From the NCBI RefSeq assembly GCF_015319165.1, contig NZ_JADIVZ010000002.1, positions 310,001 to 374,000 of the forward strand: a DNA stretch of 64,000 bases. The letters are read 5' to 3'. The DNA comes from Nocardioides acrostichi (GTDB lineage: Bacteria; Actinomycetota; Actinomycetes; Propionibacteriales; Nocardioidaceae). The position numbers and the translations under genes were made by a program. Under the pieces are notes generated by a model that made no database searches, had not been told where the DNA came from, and saw only the letters and a list, made by a program, of their open reading frames with translations. Shown here piece by piece: positions 20,191 through 28,588 of this stretch (positions are counted from its first letter, which is position 1; every line of letters begins with the position of its first letter).

Positions 20191-20955
20191 TCAGTCCTTG
20201 GAGTAGCAGACGATCACGTAGGTGTGGTGGCCCCGATAGTGCTGCGACCACACGTAGCTGTTGCCCTTCACCCGCGAGGGGCAACCCTTCTTGGCCTTGC
20301 GCTCCAGCTGTTTCTGTCCCTTGGCCTGGTTGTCGGAGACCTTCTTGGCGTAGAAGGCGCCGGTGTGCTTCCAGGCGTGGGGCGCGCTGCACAGCGTGTA
20401 GGCGTACTTGCTGGTGACGCAGCGGCCGACGCTGTTCGGGATAGCCCGCTTGGTGACCTTCGCGTAGGCCTTGGTCTTGACCGTCACCAGCTTCTGGCCG
20501 GCAGTCAGGGACTCGTCGCAGCGGATCCAGCGTGCGCCGGCGTCCTGCTGCTCCTGGCTCGGGGCGAACCACCACCCGGTGAGAAGCGAACGGGTGAACC
20601 GAAGCGGGTCGGTGCCGCTGAACTCCTGCCAGGCAGGGCCGCAGGCTTCGCCTACAGCAGCCTTGACCTTGGCGGGCTGGTCCCACGAGACGCCGTCGGG
20701 CAGCGTGCCGAGCGCGACGATCTTGGTGGTGTGCCGGGTGGTGCAGTCGTAGGTCGCGTCGGGTGCGGAGTACTGGGTGGCCTCGTCGAAGGTCATCCGG
20801 CTGCAGGTGCCCACGGTGGGGGCGCCGGCCATGGGGTCGGGGTCGGCCGGCGGGTCGTCGGCGCGAGCGGCGGACGGCGTGAGGGCGACGAGCAGGGAGA
20901 TCAACAGCGCGGTGAGCCCGAGCGCCGGAGCGAGCCGGTGGGTGGTGGGAGACAT
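20191..20955 (-). CDS. Secreted septum-formation-like (Septum_form family) protein
   Basis: 254 residues. A signal peptide (MSPTTHRLAPALGLTALLIS, hydrophobic core to LLVALTPSAARA, cleavage before DDPP) is followed by two related Cys-containing segments: GTCSRMTFDEA ... YDCTTRHTTKIVALG ... EACGPAW, and VGRCVTSKYAYTLCSAPHAWKHTG ... KGCPSR. This C...C(T/S)xxH(T/A)... pattern is that of the actinobacterial septum-formation/DUF4190-associated domain, probably disulphide-bonded and extracellular. Its function is poorly known. ATG 20955 has GAAGG 6 nt upstream and begins the signal peptide; a longer in-frame start at 21039 is unlikely. Confidence 0.72.
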   Translation of the reverse strand: MSPTTHRLAPALGLTALLISLLVALTPSAARADDPPADPDPMAGAPTVGTCSRMTFDEATQYSAPDATYDCTTRHTTKIVALGTLPDGVSWDQPAKVKAAVGEACGPAWQEFSGTDPLRFTRSLLTGWWFAPSQEQQDAGARWIRCDESLTAGQKLVTVKTKAYAKVTKRAIPNSVGRCVTSKYAYTLCSAPHAWKHTGAFYAKKVSDNQAKGQKQLERKAKKGCPSRVKGNSYVWSQHYRGHHTYVIVCYSKD

Positions 20956-21035
20956 CGAGAACCTTCTGAGAAAGGGCTGAGACGTGCAGAACGTAAAGTC
21001 GATCGGCCCGCGCTGTCCACCCGGCGACCGACTCG

Positions 21036-21512
21036 TCACCGGATCGTTGCCAGATCAGCCAGGAGCCGCCGCTGGGTCAGCTCGATGACCACCTCGCGCG
21101 CCGGGAGATCGGCGAGGAGGTAGCCCAGCCCGAGCAACCCGCGCGGGTCGAGCGTGACCGTCTGCTCGAGCCGGCACCCGGCGTCCTCCTGGCGCACGCG
21201 GGTGTGCAGCCGGACGGTGCCGGGCGCACGGACGTCGGCACGCAGCACCAGGCCGAGGTCGACGTCCGCCTCCTCGACCTGCCAGAAGCCGGCCGTGTCG
21301 CCCGGCTCGAGGAGCGGTCGATCGGGTGCGGGCCAGCGTCGCCCCGCCCCTCCGACCAGGCGATCCAGCACGCCGCGCACGACGAACGGCGCCGCGTCGA
21401 GGTACCAGTGAGCGCCCGGTCCTGCCCCGGCCACGATCGACCACGCCTCGTCAGGCGAGGCGGTCGCCAGGGTGCTGCGGCTGCTGGTCGTCCAGGTGGG
21501 GCATCGGTCCAT
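21036..21512 (-). CDS. DUF2867 / SRPBCC-like protein
   Basis: 158 residues. The core DTAGFWQVEEADVDLGLVL ... LEQTVTLDPRGLLGLGYLLA matches the DUF2867 pattern (GDxxxFWxVE ... F-P-RGLLG-YW), a START/SRPBCC-type fold often fused to NmrA-like oxidoreductases; here it is stand-alone. Ligand unknown. ATG 21512 is favoured because CAGGCT lies 6 nt upstream; the longer ORF start at 21554 adds a non-conserved Arg/Gly-rich piece. Divergent from fba (83 bp). Confidence 0.65.
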   Translation of the reverse strand: MDRCPTWTTSSRSTLATASPDEAWSIVAGAGPGAHWYLDAAPFVVRGVLDRLVGGAGRRWPAPDRPLLEPGDTAGFWQVEEADVDLGLVLRADVRAPGTVRLHTRVRQEDAGCRLEQTVTLDPRGLLGLGYLLADLPAREVVIELTQRRLLADLATIR

Positions 21513-21595
21513 ACCCCCAGCCTGACAGCCGCGGTTAGGGTGACCCCGAGCCACCGGACCGGCTCCACCGCAGCAGCGCGCCCCGAGGAGAAGCA

Positions 21596-22627
21596 GTGCC
21601 CATCGCCACCCCCGAGAAGTACGCCGAGATGCTCGACGCCGCGAAGGGCAACGCCTACGCGTTCCCCGCGATCAACGTGTCGTCGTCCCAGACCCTCAAC
21701 GCGGCACTGAAGGGCTTCGCCGACGCCGGCTCCGACGGCATCATCCAGATCTCCACGGGCGGCGCGGAGTACCTCTCCGGCCCCAGCATCAAGGACATGG
21801 TGTCGGGCTCCGTGGCCTTCGCCGCCTACGCCGCCGAGGTCGCCAAGAGCTACCCGGTGAACATCGCGCTGCACACCGACCACTGCCCAGAGGACAAGCT
21901 CGACGGGTTCGTGCGCCCGCTGCTCGCACTCTCGGCCGAGCGCGTGAAGAACGGTCAGGCGCCGCTGTTCCAGTCGCACATGTGGGACGGCTCGGCCGTG
22001 CCGCTCGACAAGAACCTCTCCATCGCCTCGGAGCTGCTCGAGAAGTGCATCGCCGCCAAGATCGTGCTCGAGATCGAGGTGGGCGTCGTCGGCGGCGAGG
22101 AGGACGGCGTCGAGAACGAGATCAACGAGAAGCTGTACTCCACCCCCGAGGACGCCATCGCCACCGCCAAGGCGCTCGGCTACGGCGACCGCGGCTACTA
22201 CATGACCGCGCTGACCTTCGGCAACGTGCACGGCGTCTACAAGCCGGGCAACGTGAAGCTGCGCCCCGAGGTGCTCAGGGCTGCCCAGGAGGCCGTCGTC
22301 GGCGAGTTCGGCCTCGACGCCGGCTCCAAGCCCTTCCATCTCGTCTTCCACGGCGGCTCGGGCTCCTCGGCGCAGGAGATCTCCGACGCCGTCGACTACG
22401 GCGTGGTGAAGATGAACGTCGACACCGACACCCAGTACGCCTTCACCCGCCCCGTCGCCGACCACATGTTCAGCAACTACGACGGCGTGCTCAAGGTCGA
22501 CGGCGAGGTCGGCAACAAGAAGGCCTACGACCCGCGCGCGTGGGGCAAGGCCGCCGAGGCGGGCATGGCGGCGCGCGTCGTCGAGGCCTGCGAGAACCTG
22601 CGCTCGGCGGGCGCGACGCTGGGCTGA
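21596..22627 (+). CDS. fba: Class II fructose-bisphosphate aldolase
   Basis: 343 residues; zinc-dependent cleavage or formation of fructose-1,6-bisphosphate in glycolysis and gluconeogenesis. Motifs: NIALHTDHCPEDKL with the zinc-ligand His and catalytic Asp, LEIEVGVVGGEEDG with a metal-site Glu, FGNVHGVYKPGNVKL with a second zinc His, and FHGGSGSS with the third. This is the long (E. coli FbaA/mycobacterial-type) class IIa form. GTG 21596 has GAGGAG 7 nt upstream. fba is a backbone gene next to which the aromatic cluster is placed. Confidence 0.96.
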   Translation: MPIATPEKYAEMLDAAKGNAYAFPAINVSSSQTLNAALKGFADAGSDGIIQISTGGAEYLSGPSIKDMVSGSVAFAAYAAEVAKSYPVNIALHTDHCPEDKLDGFVRPLLALSAERVKNGQAPLFQSHMWDGSAVPLDKNLSIASELLEKCIAAKIVLEIEVGVVGGEEDGVENEINEKLYSTPEDAIATAKALGYGDRGYYMTALTFGNVHGVYKPGNVKLRPEVLRAAQEAVVGEFGLDAGSKPFHLVFHGGSGSSAQEISDAVDYGVVKMNVDTDTQYAFTRPVADHMFSNYDGVLKVDGEVGNKKAYDPRAWGKAAEAGMAARVVEACENLRSAGATLG

Positions 22628-22634
22628 CGCCCAG
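22619..22634. terminator. Short stem-loop over the fba stop codon
   Basis: CTGGGC (22619-22624) pairs with GCCCAG (22629-22634) around the loop TGAC, which contains part of the fba stop. It sits in the 12-bp gap between convergent fba and the aldehyde dehydrogenase gene. Six GC-rich pairs; a weak but well-placed candidate for a shared transcription end. Confidence 0.35.
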
Positions 22635-22639
22635 GGCGG

Positions 22640-24091
22640 TCAGAACGGGTAGTGCCGCTGCCCGGTCTGCACGGTGATCCAGCGCAGGTCGGTGAACTCG
22701 TGCACGCCGGCGAGACCGCCGAACCGCCCCCAACCCGACGCCTTCACGCCGCCGAAGGGCATCTGCGGCTCGTCGTGCACGGTGGGCCCGTTGACATGGC
22801 AGATGCCGGACTCGATGCGGCCGGCCACCTCCAGTGCGCGGGCGGCGTCTGCGCCGAACACCGCGGCCGAGAGGCCGTAGGAGGTGTCGTTGGCGGCCTC
22901 GATGGCCTCCTCGACGCCGCGCACGCGGCGGATCGACTTCACCGGGCCGAAGGACTCCTCGCTCCAGATCCGCATCGCGGGGGTGACGCCGTCGAGCAAG
23001 GTGGCAGGCATCAGGGTGGAGGTGACCCGCTCGCCGGCGACGAGCGTGGCGCCGTGAGCGAGAGCGTCGTCGAGCAGTTCGTTGCAGCGCTCGACCGTGG
23101 AGTCGTCGATGACCGAGCCCAGCACGACCTGACCCGACGGGTCGCCGTACGGCAGGCCCGTGGCCTTGGCGGCCAGACGTCGTACGAACTCGTCGGCGAC
23201 CGCTTCGTCGACGATGATCCGCTCGGTCGACATGCAGATCTGGCCGGAGTTGGCGAAGGCGCCGAAGGCAGCGCCGTCGACCGCGTCGTCGAGGTCGGCG
23301 TCGTCGAGCACCACCAGGGGTGCCTTGCCGCCGAGCTCGAGCACGCACGGGGTCAGGTGCTCACCGCAGAGCCGGCCGATGATCCGGCCGACCGCCGTCG
23401 AGCCGGTGAAGTTGACCCGGCGGACGGCGGGGTGGGAGATCATCGCCTCCACCACGGCCGGCGCGTCGTCGGCTGAGTGGCTCACGAAGTTGACGACGCC
23501 GTCGGGCAGACCCGCCTCCAGCAGTGCGTCGACGACGAGCCGGTGGATGCGGGGGCACTTCTCGCTCGCCTTGAACACCACGGTGTTGCCGACGGCCAGC
23601 GGGGTGGCCAGGGCGCGAACCCCCAGGATCACGGGCGCGTTCCACGGGGCCATGCCGAGCACCACGCCCGCAGGTTGGCGCACGGCCATGGCGAGGCTTC
23701 CGGGCACGTTGGAGGGGATCGTCTCACCGTGCACCTGGGTCGTCAGCGCAGCCGCCTCGCGCAGCATGCCGGCGGCCAGGTCTACGTTGAAGTGGCCCCA
23801 GTACCCCGGGGCGCCGGTCTCGGCGAGGGTGGCCGCCGCGAACTGGTCCGCCTTCGCCTCCAGCGTCGCGGCGGCGGCGTCGAGCAGCGCGCGGCGCTCG
23901 GCTGGGCTCGTCTGCGACCACGCCGGGAAGGCTGCGGCAGCGGCCTCGACCGCGGCGATCGCGTCCTCCGCACCGGCGGCCGCGGCGCGGGTCGCCACCT
24001 CGTGCGAGACCGGGTTGTGCCGCTCGAAGGTGTGGCCGCCGGTGGCCTCGGCGTCGAGGCCGCCGATGGACAACAGCACGGTGTCGGTCAT
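22640..24091 (-). CDS. vdh: Aldehyde dehydrogenase, probable vanillin dehydrogenase
   Basis: 483 residues, NAD(P)-dependent ALDH superfamily. Catalytic Cys lies in NSGQICMSTERI, the general-base Glu in LELGGKAPLVVL, and the NAD-binding region in GMAPWNAPVILGVRA with FKASEKCP. The VNGPTVHDEPQMPFGGVKASGWGRFGG-type end (here split as HVNGPTVHDEPQMPFGG and KASGWGRFGG) is typical of vanillin, salicylaldehyde and benzaldehyde dehydrogenases. It lies 42 bp downstream of the IclR regulator on the same strand, next to vanAB, so oxidation of vanillin or a related aromatic aldehyde to the acid is the best guess. Substrate not provable from sequence. Confidence 0.83.
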   Translation of the reverse strand: MTDTVLLSIGGLDAEATGGHTFERHNPVSHEVATRAAAAGAEDAIAAVEAAAAAFPAWSQTSPAERRALLDAAAATLEAKADQFAAATLAETGAPGYWGHFNVDLAAGMLREAAALTTQVHGETIPSNVPGSLAMAVRQPAGVVLGMAPWNAPVILGVRALATPLAVGNTVVFKASEKCPRIHRLVVDALLEAGLPDGVVNFVSHSADDAPAVVEAMISHPAVRRVNFTGSTAVGRIIGRLCGEHLTPCVLELGGKAPLVVLDDADLDDAVDGAAFGAFANSGQICMSTERIIVDEAVADEFVRRLAAKATGLPYGDPSGQVVLGSVIDDSTVERCNELLDDALAHGATLVAGERVTSTLMPATLLDGVTPAMRIWSEESFGPVKSIRRVRGVEEAIEAANDTSYGLSAAVFGADAARALEVAGRIESGICHVNGPTVHDEPQMPFGGVKASGWGRFGGLAGVHEFTDLRWITVQTGQRHYPF

Positions 24092-24133
24092 GGTCTCGCC
24101 TGCGCTCTCTCCCGTGTGATCGGGCTCACGAGC

Positions 24134-24886
24134 CTACGGGGTGTGGGCACGCGAGATCGCCCGCGCGGTCGCGCGGACGGCCGGGGCGACCGCCGCGACG
24201 CTGAGCGGACCGTCGTTGTGCATCACCACCGAGACCGCCGCGACCACCTGCTCGCCGTCGCGCACGGGGGCGGCCACGGAGACGGCGTCGTCGGTGACCT
24301 GGCCCTCGGAGACCGCGATGCCGGTGCGGCGGATCTCGGCGAGCTGGGCGCGCAGGCGCACGGGGTCGGTGATCGTCTGGGCGGTCCAGCGTCGCAGGGG
24401 TGCGTCGAACACCTGGTCCTGCACGCTGGCGGGCGCATGGGCGAGCAGGACCAGTCCGACGCCGGTGGCGTGCAGGGCGAAGCGACCGCCCACGCGGGTC
24501 AGCACGCGCACCGAACCGCGTCCGGTGAGCCGCTCCAGCCAGACCACCTCGAGTCCCTCGCGGACGGCGAGCTGCACGTTCTCGTGTGTGGCCTCGTAGA
24601 GATCCTCCATCGCCGGGAGGGCGGCCTCGCGCAGGGGCAACGCCCGGGGTGCGTGGGCGGCGACCTCCCAGAGGCGAAGTCCGACCCGCCAGCGGCCACC
24701 GGTGCTGCGCTCGAGGGCGCCCCAGGCCGCGAGATCGCGGGCGATGCGGTGCGTCGTGGTCAAGGAGAGGTCCGCGGCGCGGGCGAGCTCGGAGAGGGTG
24801 AGCGCGGTGTGGCCCGCGCCGAAGGCGCCGAGCACGTCCATGGTGCGGGTGCTGAGCGAACGCGAACCGTCGGAGCTGCGCGGCAT
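24134..24886 (-). CDS. IclR-family regulator of the vanillate genes
   Basis: 250 residues: N-terminal winged helix (about 8-65: RTMDVLGAFGAGHTALTLSE, LSLTTTHRIARDLAAWGALE) and an IclR effector domain (about 80-245) with HATGVGLVLLAHA and a VSVAAPVRDGEQVVAAVSVV core. It precedes vdh and is divergent from vanA, with a 15-bp palindrome 8 bp before its start. IclR proteins act as repressors or activators that respond to aromatic acids; here vanillate, vanillin or protocatechuate are likely effectors (inference). ATG 24886 has the usual IclR leader length. The other regulator at 35130 is of identical length and similar sequence, so the pair may be paralogues. Confidence 0.85.
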   Translation of the reverse strand: MPRSSDGSRSLSTRTMDVLGAFGAGHTALTLSELARAADLSLTTTHRIARDLAAWGALERSTGGRWRVGLRLWEVAAHAPRALPLREAALPAMEDLYEATHENVQLAVREGLEVVWLERLTGRGSVRVLTRVGGRFALHATGVGLVLLAHAPASVQDQVFDAPLRRWTAQTITDPVRLRAQLAEIRRTGIAVSEGQVTDDAVSVAAPVRDGEQVVAAVSVVMHNDGPLSVAAVAPAVRATARAISRAHTP

Positions 24887-24894
24887 GAAAACTC

Positions 24895-24909
24895 TTCCGT
24901 TAGTCGGAA
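24895..24909. promoter_or_regulatory. IclR-type operator in the vanA/regulator intergenic region
   Basis: TTCCG (24895-24899), 5-bp spacer TTAGT, CGGAA (24905-24909): a perfect palindromic pair. Its centre is 16 bp before the regulator start codon and 76 bp before vanA. The same half-sites and spacing recur between pcaH and pobA at 33813-33827. Size and symmetry fit IclR dimers. The position over the regulator's own start region suggests autorepression. Confidence 0.72.
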
Positions 24910-24977
24910 ACAGTGTGTCGGTCGCCACAGCCTCTTGTCGAGCATCGGGCCACACCGTCTCGTCGAGGAGGAGACCC

Positions 24978-26036
24978 ATGACCCAGCCCACGCCGCCGTG
25001 GCCGATGAACCAGTGGTACGTCGCTGCCTACTCCAGCGACATCGAGGCCGAGCTCTTCGGGCGCACGATCTGCGGTGAGCCGCTGGTCTTCTACCGCACC
25101 GTCGAGGGTGAGGTCGTGGCGTTGGCGGACCGCTGCGTGCACCGCCGGTTCCCGCTCTCGAAGAGCCAGCTGGTCGACGACCAGGTGATCTGCGGCTACC
25201 ACGGCTTCACCTACGACCGCACCGGCACGTGCGTGGCCGCGCCGGGCCAGAAGCGGATCCCGCGCAGCGCCCGGGTGCCGTCGTGGCCGGTCGCGGAGCA
25301 GGACTCGCTGGTGTGGGTGTGGATCGGTGACCCCGAGCGGGCCGACACCGACCGGCTGCCGCGCGCGCCGTGGCTCGACCACGCCGACTACACGACCGTG
25401 CGCGGCATGGAGTCGTTGGCGGCCGGCTACGAGCTGCTCGTCGACAACCTCCTCGACCTCTCGCACGAGACCTACCTGCACGGCGGTCACATCGGCACCC
25501 CGGAGGTGGCCGAGACCCCCATCACGACCGAGGTCGACGAGGACGCTCACATCGTCTACGTGAGTCGGCACATGGACGACGCGGCGTGCCCGCCGTTCTA
25601 CGCCCGCTCGACCGGCATCGAAGGGCGCATCACCCGCTGGCAGGACATCGAGTACCACCCGCCGTGCCTCTACCTGCTGCACTCGCGGATCGCGCCGGTC
25701 GGCACGCCCGACCCCGTCGAGGGCCGGCCCGACGACCAGGCCTTCCGCGTCGAGGTCGTCTACGCGATCACGCCCGAGACCGAGCGCTCCACCCACGACT
25801 TCTGGATGGTGGCGCGCGACTTCGCGCTCGAGGACACCGAGGTCTCGCGGTTCCTGGCCGAGTCGAACCGCACGGTGGTGCTGCAAGACGTCGAGGCGCT
25901 CGACGTCCTCCAGGTGGTGGTCGAGTCGGAGAAGGAGAACTACCAGGAGCTGAGCATCAACATCGACACCGGAGGCCTGGCTGCGCGGCGGATGCTGAAG
26001 AGGCAGCGAGAGGCCGGCGCCCTGGTGGAGGCATGA
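24978..26036 (+). CDS. vanA: Vanillate O-demethylase, oxygenase subunit VanA
   Basis: 352 residues. Rieske [2Fe-2S] ligands are C53-x-H55 and C72-x2-H75 (DRCVHRRFPLSK ... VICGYHGF), followed by the mononuclear iron site in VDNLLDLSHETYLHGGH (Asn/Asp...His-x4-His). This is the VanA branch of Rieske oxygenases: it hydroxylates the methoxy carbon of vanillate, giving protocatechuate and formaldehyde, with electrons from VanB. ATG 24978 has GAGGAGGAG 5-7 nt upstream. vanA, a 71-codon gene and vanB overlap by 4 nt each and form one operon. Confidence 0.94.
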   Translation: MTQPTPPWPMNQWYVAAYSSDIEAELFGRTICGEPLVFYRTVEGEVVALADRCVHRRFPLSKSQLVDDQVICGYHGFTYDRTGTCVAAPGQKRIPRSARVPSWPVAEQDSLVWVWIGDPERADTDRLPRAPWLDHADYTTVRGMESLAAGYELLVDNLLDLSHETYLHGGHIGTPEVAETPITTEVDEDAHIVYVSRHMDDAACPPFYARSTGIEGRITRWQDIEYHPPCLYLLHSRIAPVGTPDPVEGRPDDQAFRVEVVYAITPETERSTHDFWMVARDFALEDTEVSRFLAESNRTVVLQDVEALDVLQVVVESEKENYQELSINIDTGGLAARRMLKRQREAGALVEA

Positions 26037-26248
26037 GGACGGCGAGCGCCTCGGTGCGCGCCGACCTCCCGGCGCCGCACCGGATGCTGCGCGGCGAGCG
26101 CGTCTACCGCGTGGTCTGGAAGCTGCACACCGACGTGCTGGTCGGGTACTGCTGGTGCGGGGAGTCGCAGGAGGCCGAGGATCCGATCGAGCTGTGGACC
26201 TGGCTGCTCGACCACCCGGACACCCACGAGGAGGGGGATCGCTCGTGA
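26033..26248 (+). CDS. Small conserved-looking protein between VanA and VanB
   Basis: 71 residues, encoded between vanA and vanB with ATGA and GTGA overlaps at both ends; the tight coupling and coding-type composition argue that it is real. It starts MRTASASVRADL, then VYRVVWKLHTDVLVGYCWCGE (split: VYRVVWKLHTD, VLVGYCWCGE) with a Cys-Trp-Cys at 40-42, and ends in an acidic helix (EDPIELWTWLLDHPD). Only two cysteines, so a full zinc finger or iron-sulphur site is not formed by one chain. Family not recognised. It might help oxygenase assembly or electron transfer, but this is a guess from position. Confidence 0.75.
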   Translation: MRTASASVRADLPAPHRMLRGERVYRVVWKLHTDVLVGYCWCGESQEAEDPIELWTWLLDHPDTHEEGDRS

Positions 26249-27201
26249 CCGAGGTCGAGCTGAAGCTGCGGGTCGTGGCGACCGACCACCCGGCCGAGGG
26301 AGTCCGCCGACTCGTGCTGACCGATGCCGAGGGTGGTGACCTGCCGGCCTGGGAGCCGGGCGCCCACGTCGAGCTCACGCTCGGCGAGGGTCTGGTGCGC
26401 CAGTACTCGTTGTGCGGCGACCCGGCCGACCGGTCCCGATGGCAGATCGCGGTGCTGCGCGAGCGGCACGGGCGCGGCGGCTCGGCCTTCGTGCACGACG
26501 GGTTGGCCGCCGACGACGTCGTGTCGGCGCGCGGCCCGCGGCAGCAGTTCGCGTGGGAGCCGTCGCGGAGTCACCTCTTCCTCGCCGGCGGCATCGGCAT
26601 CACGCCGTTGGTCCCGATGCTCGCCGCGGCCGAGGCTGCCGGGGTGCCCTGGGTGCTGCACTACGGCGGGCGCTCGCGGGCGAGCATGGCCTTCGCCGAC
26701 GAACTCGCCGGCCGCTACGGCGACGCCAAGGTCGTCGTCCACCCCGAGGACGAAGAGGGCCTGCTCGACCTCGGGCGCATCGTCGGTCCACCCCGCGACG
26801 GCCTGCGGGTGCACGCATGCGGGCCGGCGTCGATGCTCGCCGCGGTCGAGCAGGCGTGCGCGAGCTTCCCCGCCGGCACCCTCGCGGTCGAGCGCTTCGT
26901 CGCCCGCGAGGACGCCGCCGCGCCCGGCGGGGCCTTCGAGGTCGAGCTCACCTCCGACGGACGCGTGCTCGCCGTCGGCACCGAGGAGTCGATCCTCGAC
27001 GTGCTCGAGCGCGCCGGCGTCGACATCTTGTCGTCGTGCCGCGAAGGCACCTGCGGCACCTGCGAGACCGACTTGGTGGAGGGCCTCGTGGAGCACCGCG
27101 ACAGCATCCTCACCCCCGCCGAGCAGGAGGCCATGGACGTCTTGTTCGTGTGCTGCTCGCGCGCGGCGGCCGGGTGCTCCCGGTTGGTGATCGATCGTTA
27201 G
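26245..27201 (+). CDS. vanB: Vanillate O-demethylase reductase VanB (FMN, [2Fe-2S])
   Basis: 318 residues, class IA phthalate-dioxygenase-reductase type. Order: flavin domain (RQYSLCGDP binds FMN), NAD(P)H domain (LAGGIGITPLVPML, HACGPASML), then a C-terminal plant-type ferredoxin with CREGTCGTC plus a downstream Cys in VLFVCCSRAA. It passes electrons from NAD(P)H to VanA. GTG 26245 overlaps the stop of the small gene. Ends 77 bp from the convergent end of pcaJ. Confidence 0.92.
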   Translation: MTEVELKLRVVATDHPAEGVRRLVLTDAEGGDLPAWEPGAHVELTLGEGLVRQYSLCGDPADRSRWQIAVLRERHGRGGSAFVHDGLAADDVVSARGPRQQFAWEPSRSHLFLAGGIGITPLVPMLAAAEAAGVPWVLHYGGRSRASMAFADELAGRYGDAKVVVHPEDEEGLLDLGRIVGPPRDGLRVHACGPASMLAAVEQACASFPAGTLAVERFVAREDAAAPGGAFEVELTSDGRVLAVGTEESILDVLERAGVDILSSCREGTCGTCETDLVEGLVEHRDSILTPAEQEAMDVLFVCCSRAAAGCSRLVIDR

Positions 27202-27278
27202 GGCGAGTCGGCGGCGAACCGCACGGCGACGCGTGTCTCACCGCTACGCGCGAGCAGCCGTCCCCGGGCCCGCGGCGC

Positions 27279-27932
27279 TCACGCGAACCGCAACGGCACC
27301 TCGACCAGCGCCTCGAGCTCGCCTCGCGCGACGCCGTGCAGCGACGTGACGGTCACGGCGCCCTCGGCGAGGTCGAAGGTGGCGACGTCGGTGTAGACGC
27401 GGTCGACGCAGGCGACGCCGGTGAGCGGGTAGGCGCACGAGGGCACGAGCTTGGGAGCGCCCTCGCGCGTGCGCAACGTCATCATCACCCACACGCTGCG
27501 GGCGCCGACCGCGAGGTCCATGGCGCCGCCCACGGCGGGGATGGCGTCGTCGGCACCGGTGTGCCAGTTGGCCAGATCGCCCGTCGCGGAGACCTGGAAG
27601 GCGCCGAGCACGCAGACGTCGAGGTGGCCGCCGCGCATCATCGCGAACGAGTCGGCGTGGTGGAAGTACGAGGCCCCGGGCAGCTCGGTGACGGGCACCT
27701 TGCCGGCGTTGATGAGGTCGGGGTCGATCTCGTCGCCGTGGGCGGCCGGGCCCATGTGCAGCATGCCGTTCTCGGTGTGCAGCACCACGCCGCCGTCGTC
27801 GCGGAGGTGGTCGGCCACGAGCGTCGGCTGACCGATGCCCAGGTTGACGTATGCGCCGGCCGGGATGTCGGCCGCGATGGCCGCGGCGAGCTCGTCCTTC
27901 GAGCGGGGCGCGTCGGTGATCCGCAGGCTCAT
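27279..27932 (-). CDS. pcaJ: 3-oxoadipate CoA-transferase, beta subunit
   Basis: 217 residues, subunit B of a class I CoA-transferase. The catalytic glutamate lies in HTENGMLHMGP, and YVNLGIGQPTLVADHL and GGAMDLAVGA are family motifs. With PcaI it moves CoA from succinyl-CoA to 3-oxoadipate in the beta-ketoadipate pathway. The ATG overlaps the pcaI stop (ATGA). Last gene of the seven-gene pcaHGBLFIJ operon. Confidence 0.93.
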   Translation of the reverse strand: MSLRITDAPRSKDELAAAIAADIPAGAYVNLGIGQPTLVADHLRDDGGVVLHTENGMLHMGPAAHGDEIDPDLINAGKVPVTELPGASYFHHADSFAMMRGGHLDVCVLGAFQVSATGDLANWHTGADDAIPAVGGAMDLAVGARSVWVMMTLRTREGAPKLVPSCAYPLTGVACVDRVYTDVATFDLAEGAVTVTSLHGVARGELEALVEVPLRFA

Positions 27933-28588
27933 GCCGACACCACCCGGTCGACGTAGATGCCCGGGGTGACGACGGCCTCCGGGTCGAGACCGCCGGGCGC
28001 GACCACCTCGCCGACCTCGGCGATCGTGCACCGGGCGGCCGTGGCCATGACGGGTCCGAAGTTGCGGGCGGTCTTGCGGTAGACGAGGTTGCCGGCGTGG
28101 TCCGCCGCGTGCGCCTTGATGAAGGCGATGTCGCCGGGCAGTGGCTTCTCGAGCAGGTAGGTCGTGCCGTCGATCTCGCGCGTCTCCTTGCCCTCGGCCA
28201 GCAGCGTGCCGACGCCCGTGCGGCAGTAGAACCCGCCGATGCCCGCGCCGGCGGCACGCATGCGCTCGGCGAGCGTGCCCTGGGGCACCACCTCGAGCTC
28301 GATCTCGCCGGCCCGGTAGAGCCGATCGAAGACGTGGGAGTCGTGCTGACGCGGGAAGGAGCAGATCATCCGCCGCACCCGCCCAGCGTCGAGCAGCGCA
28401 GCCAGCCCCGTGTCGCCGTTGCCGGCGTTGTTCGAGACCACGGTGAGGTCGCGCGCCCCCTGCCGGATCAGCGCGTCGATCAGCCGTGTCGGCATGCCGG
28501 CCAGACCGAACCCGCCGATGAGCACGGTCGAGCCATCGCGGACGTCGGCCACCGCCTCGTCGTGGTCGGCGCACACCTGCACGCCCAT
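27929..28588 (-). CDS. pcaI: 3-oxoadipate CoA-transferase, alpha subunit
   Basis: 219 residues. The CoA-binding glycine loop GGFGLAGMPTRLIDAL and SNNAGNGDTGLAALL are subunit A motifs; FYCRTGVGTLLAEGKE and TYLLEKPLPGDIAFIKA follow in the expected order. Works as a heteromer with PcaJ in the cytosol. One base of its ATG overlaps the stop of pcaF (TGATG). Confidence 0.93.
   Translation of the reverse strand: MGVQVCADHDEAVADVRDGSTVLIGGFGLAGMPTRLIDALIRQGARDLTVVSNNAGNGDTGLAALLDAGRVRRMICSFPRQHDSHVFDRLYRAGEIELEVVPQGTLAERMRAAGAGIGGFYCRTGVGTLLAEGKETREIDGTTYLLEKPLPGDIAFIKAHAADHAGNLVYRKTARNFGPVMATAARCTIAEVGEVVAPGGLDPEAVVTPGIYVDRVVSA

Noticed and set aside
24702..24977. N-terminal extension of VanA into the IclR gene
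   Set aside because: Overlaps a real divergent gene and the operator; VanA starts MTQPTPPWPMNQWYVAAY at 24978 with a strong ribosome-binding site.
26072..26164. Cys-Trp-Cys protein in the van operon as a rubredoxin or zinc finger
   Set aside because: Only two cysteines and no spaced CxxC pairs; no known metal-binding family could be supported.
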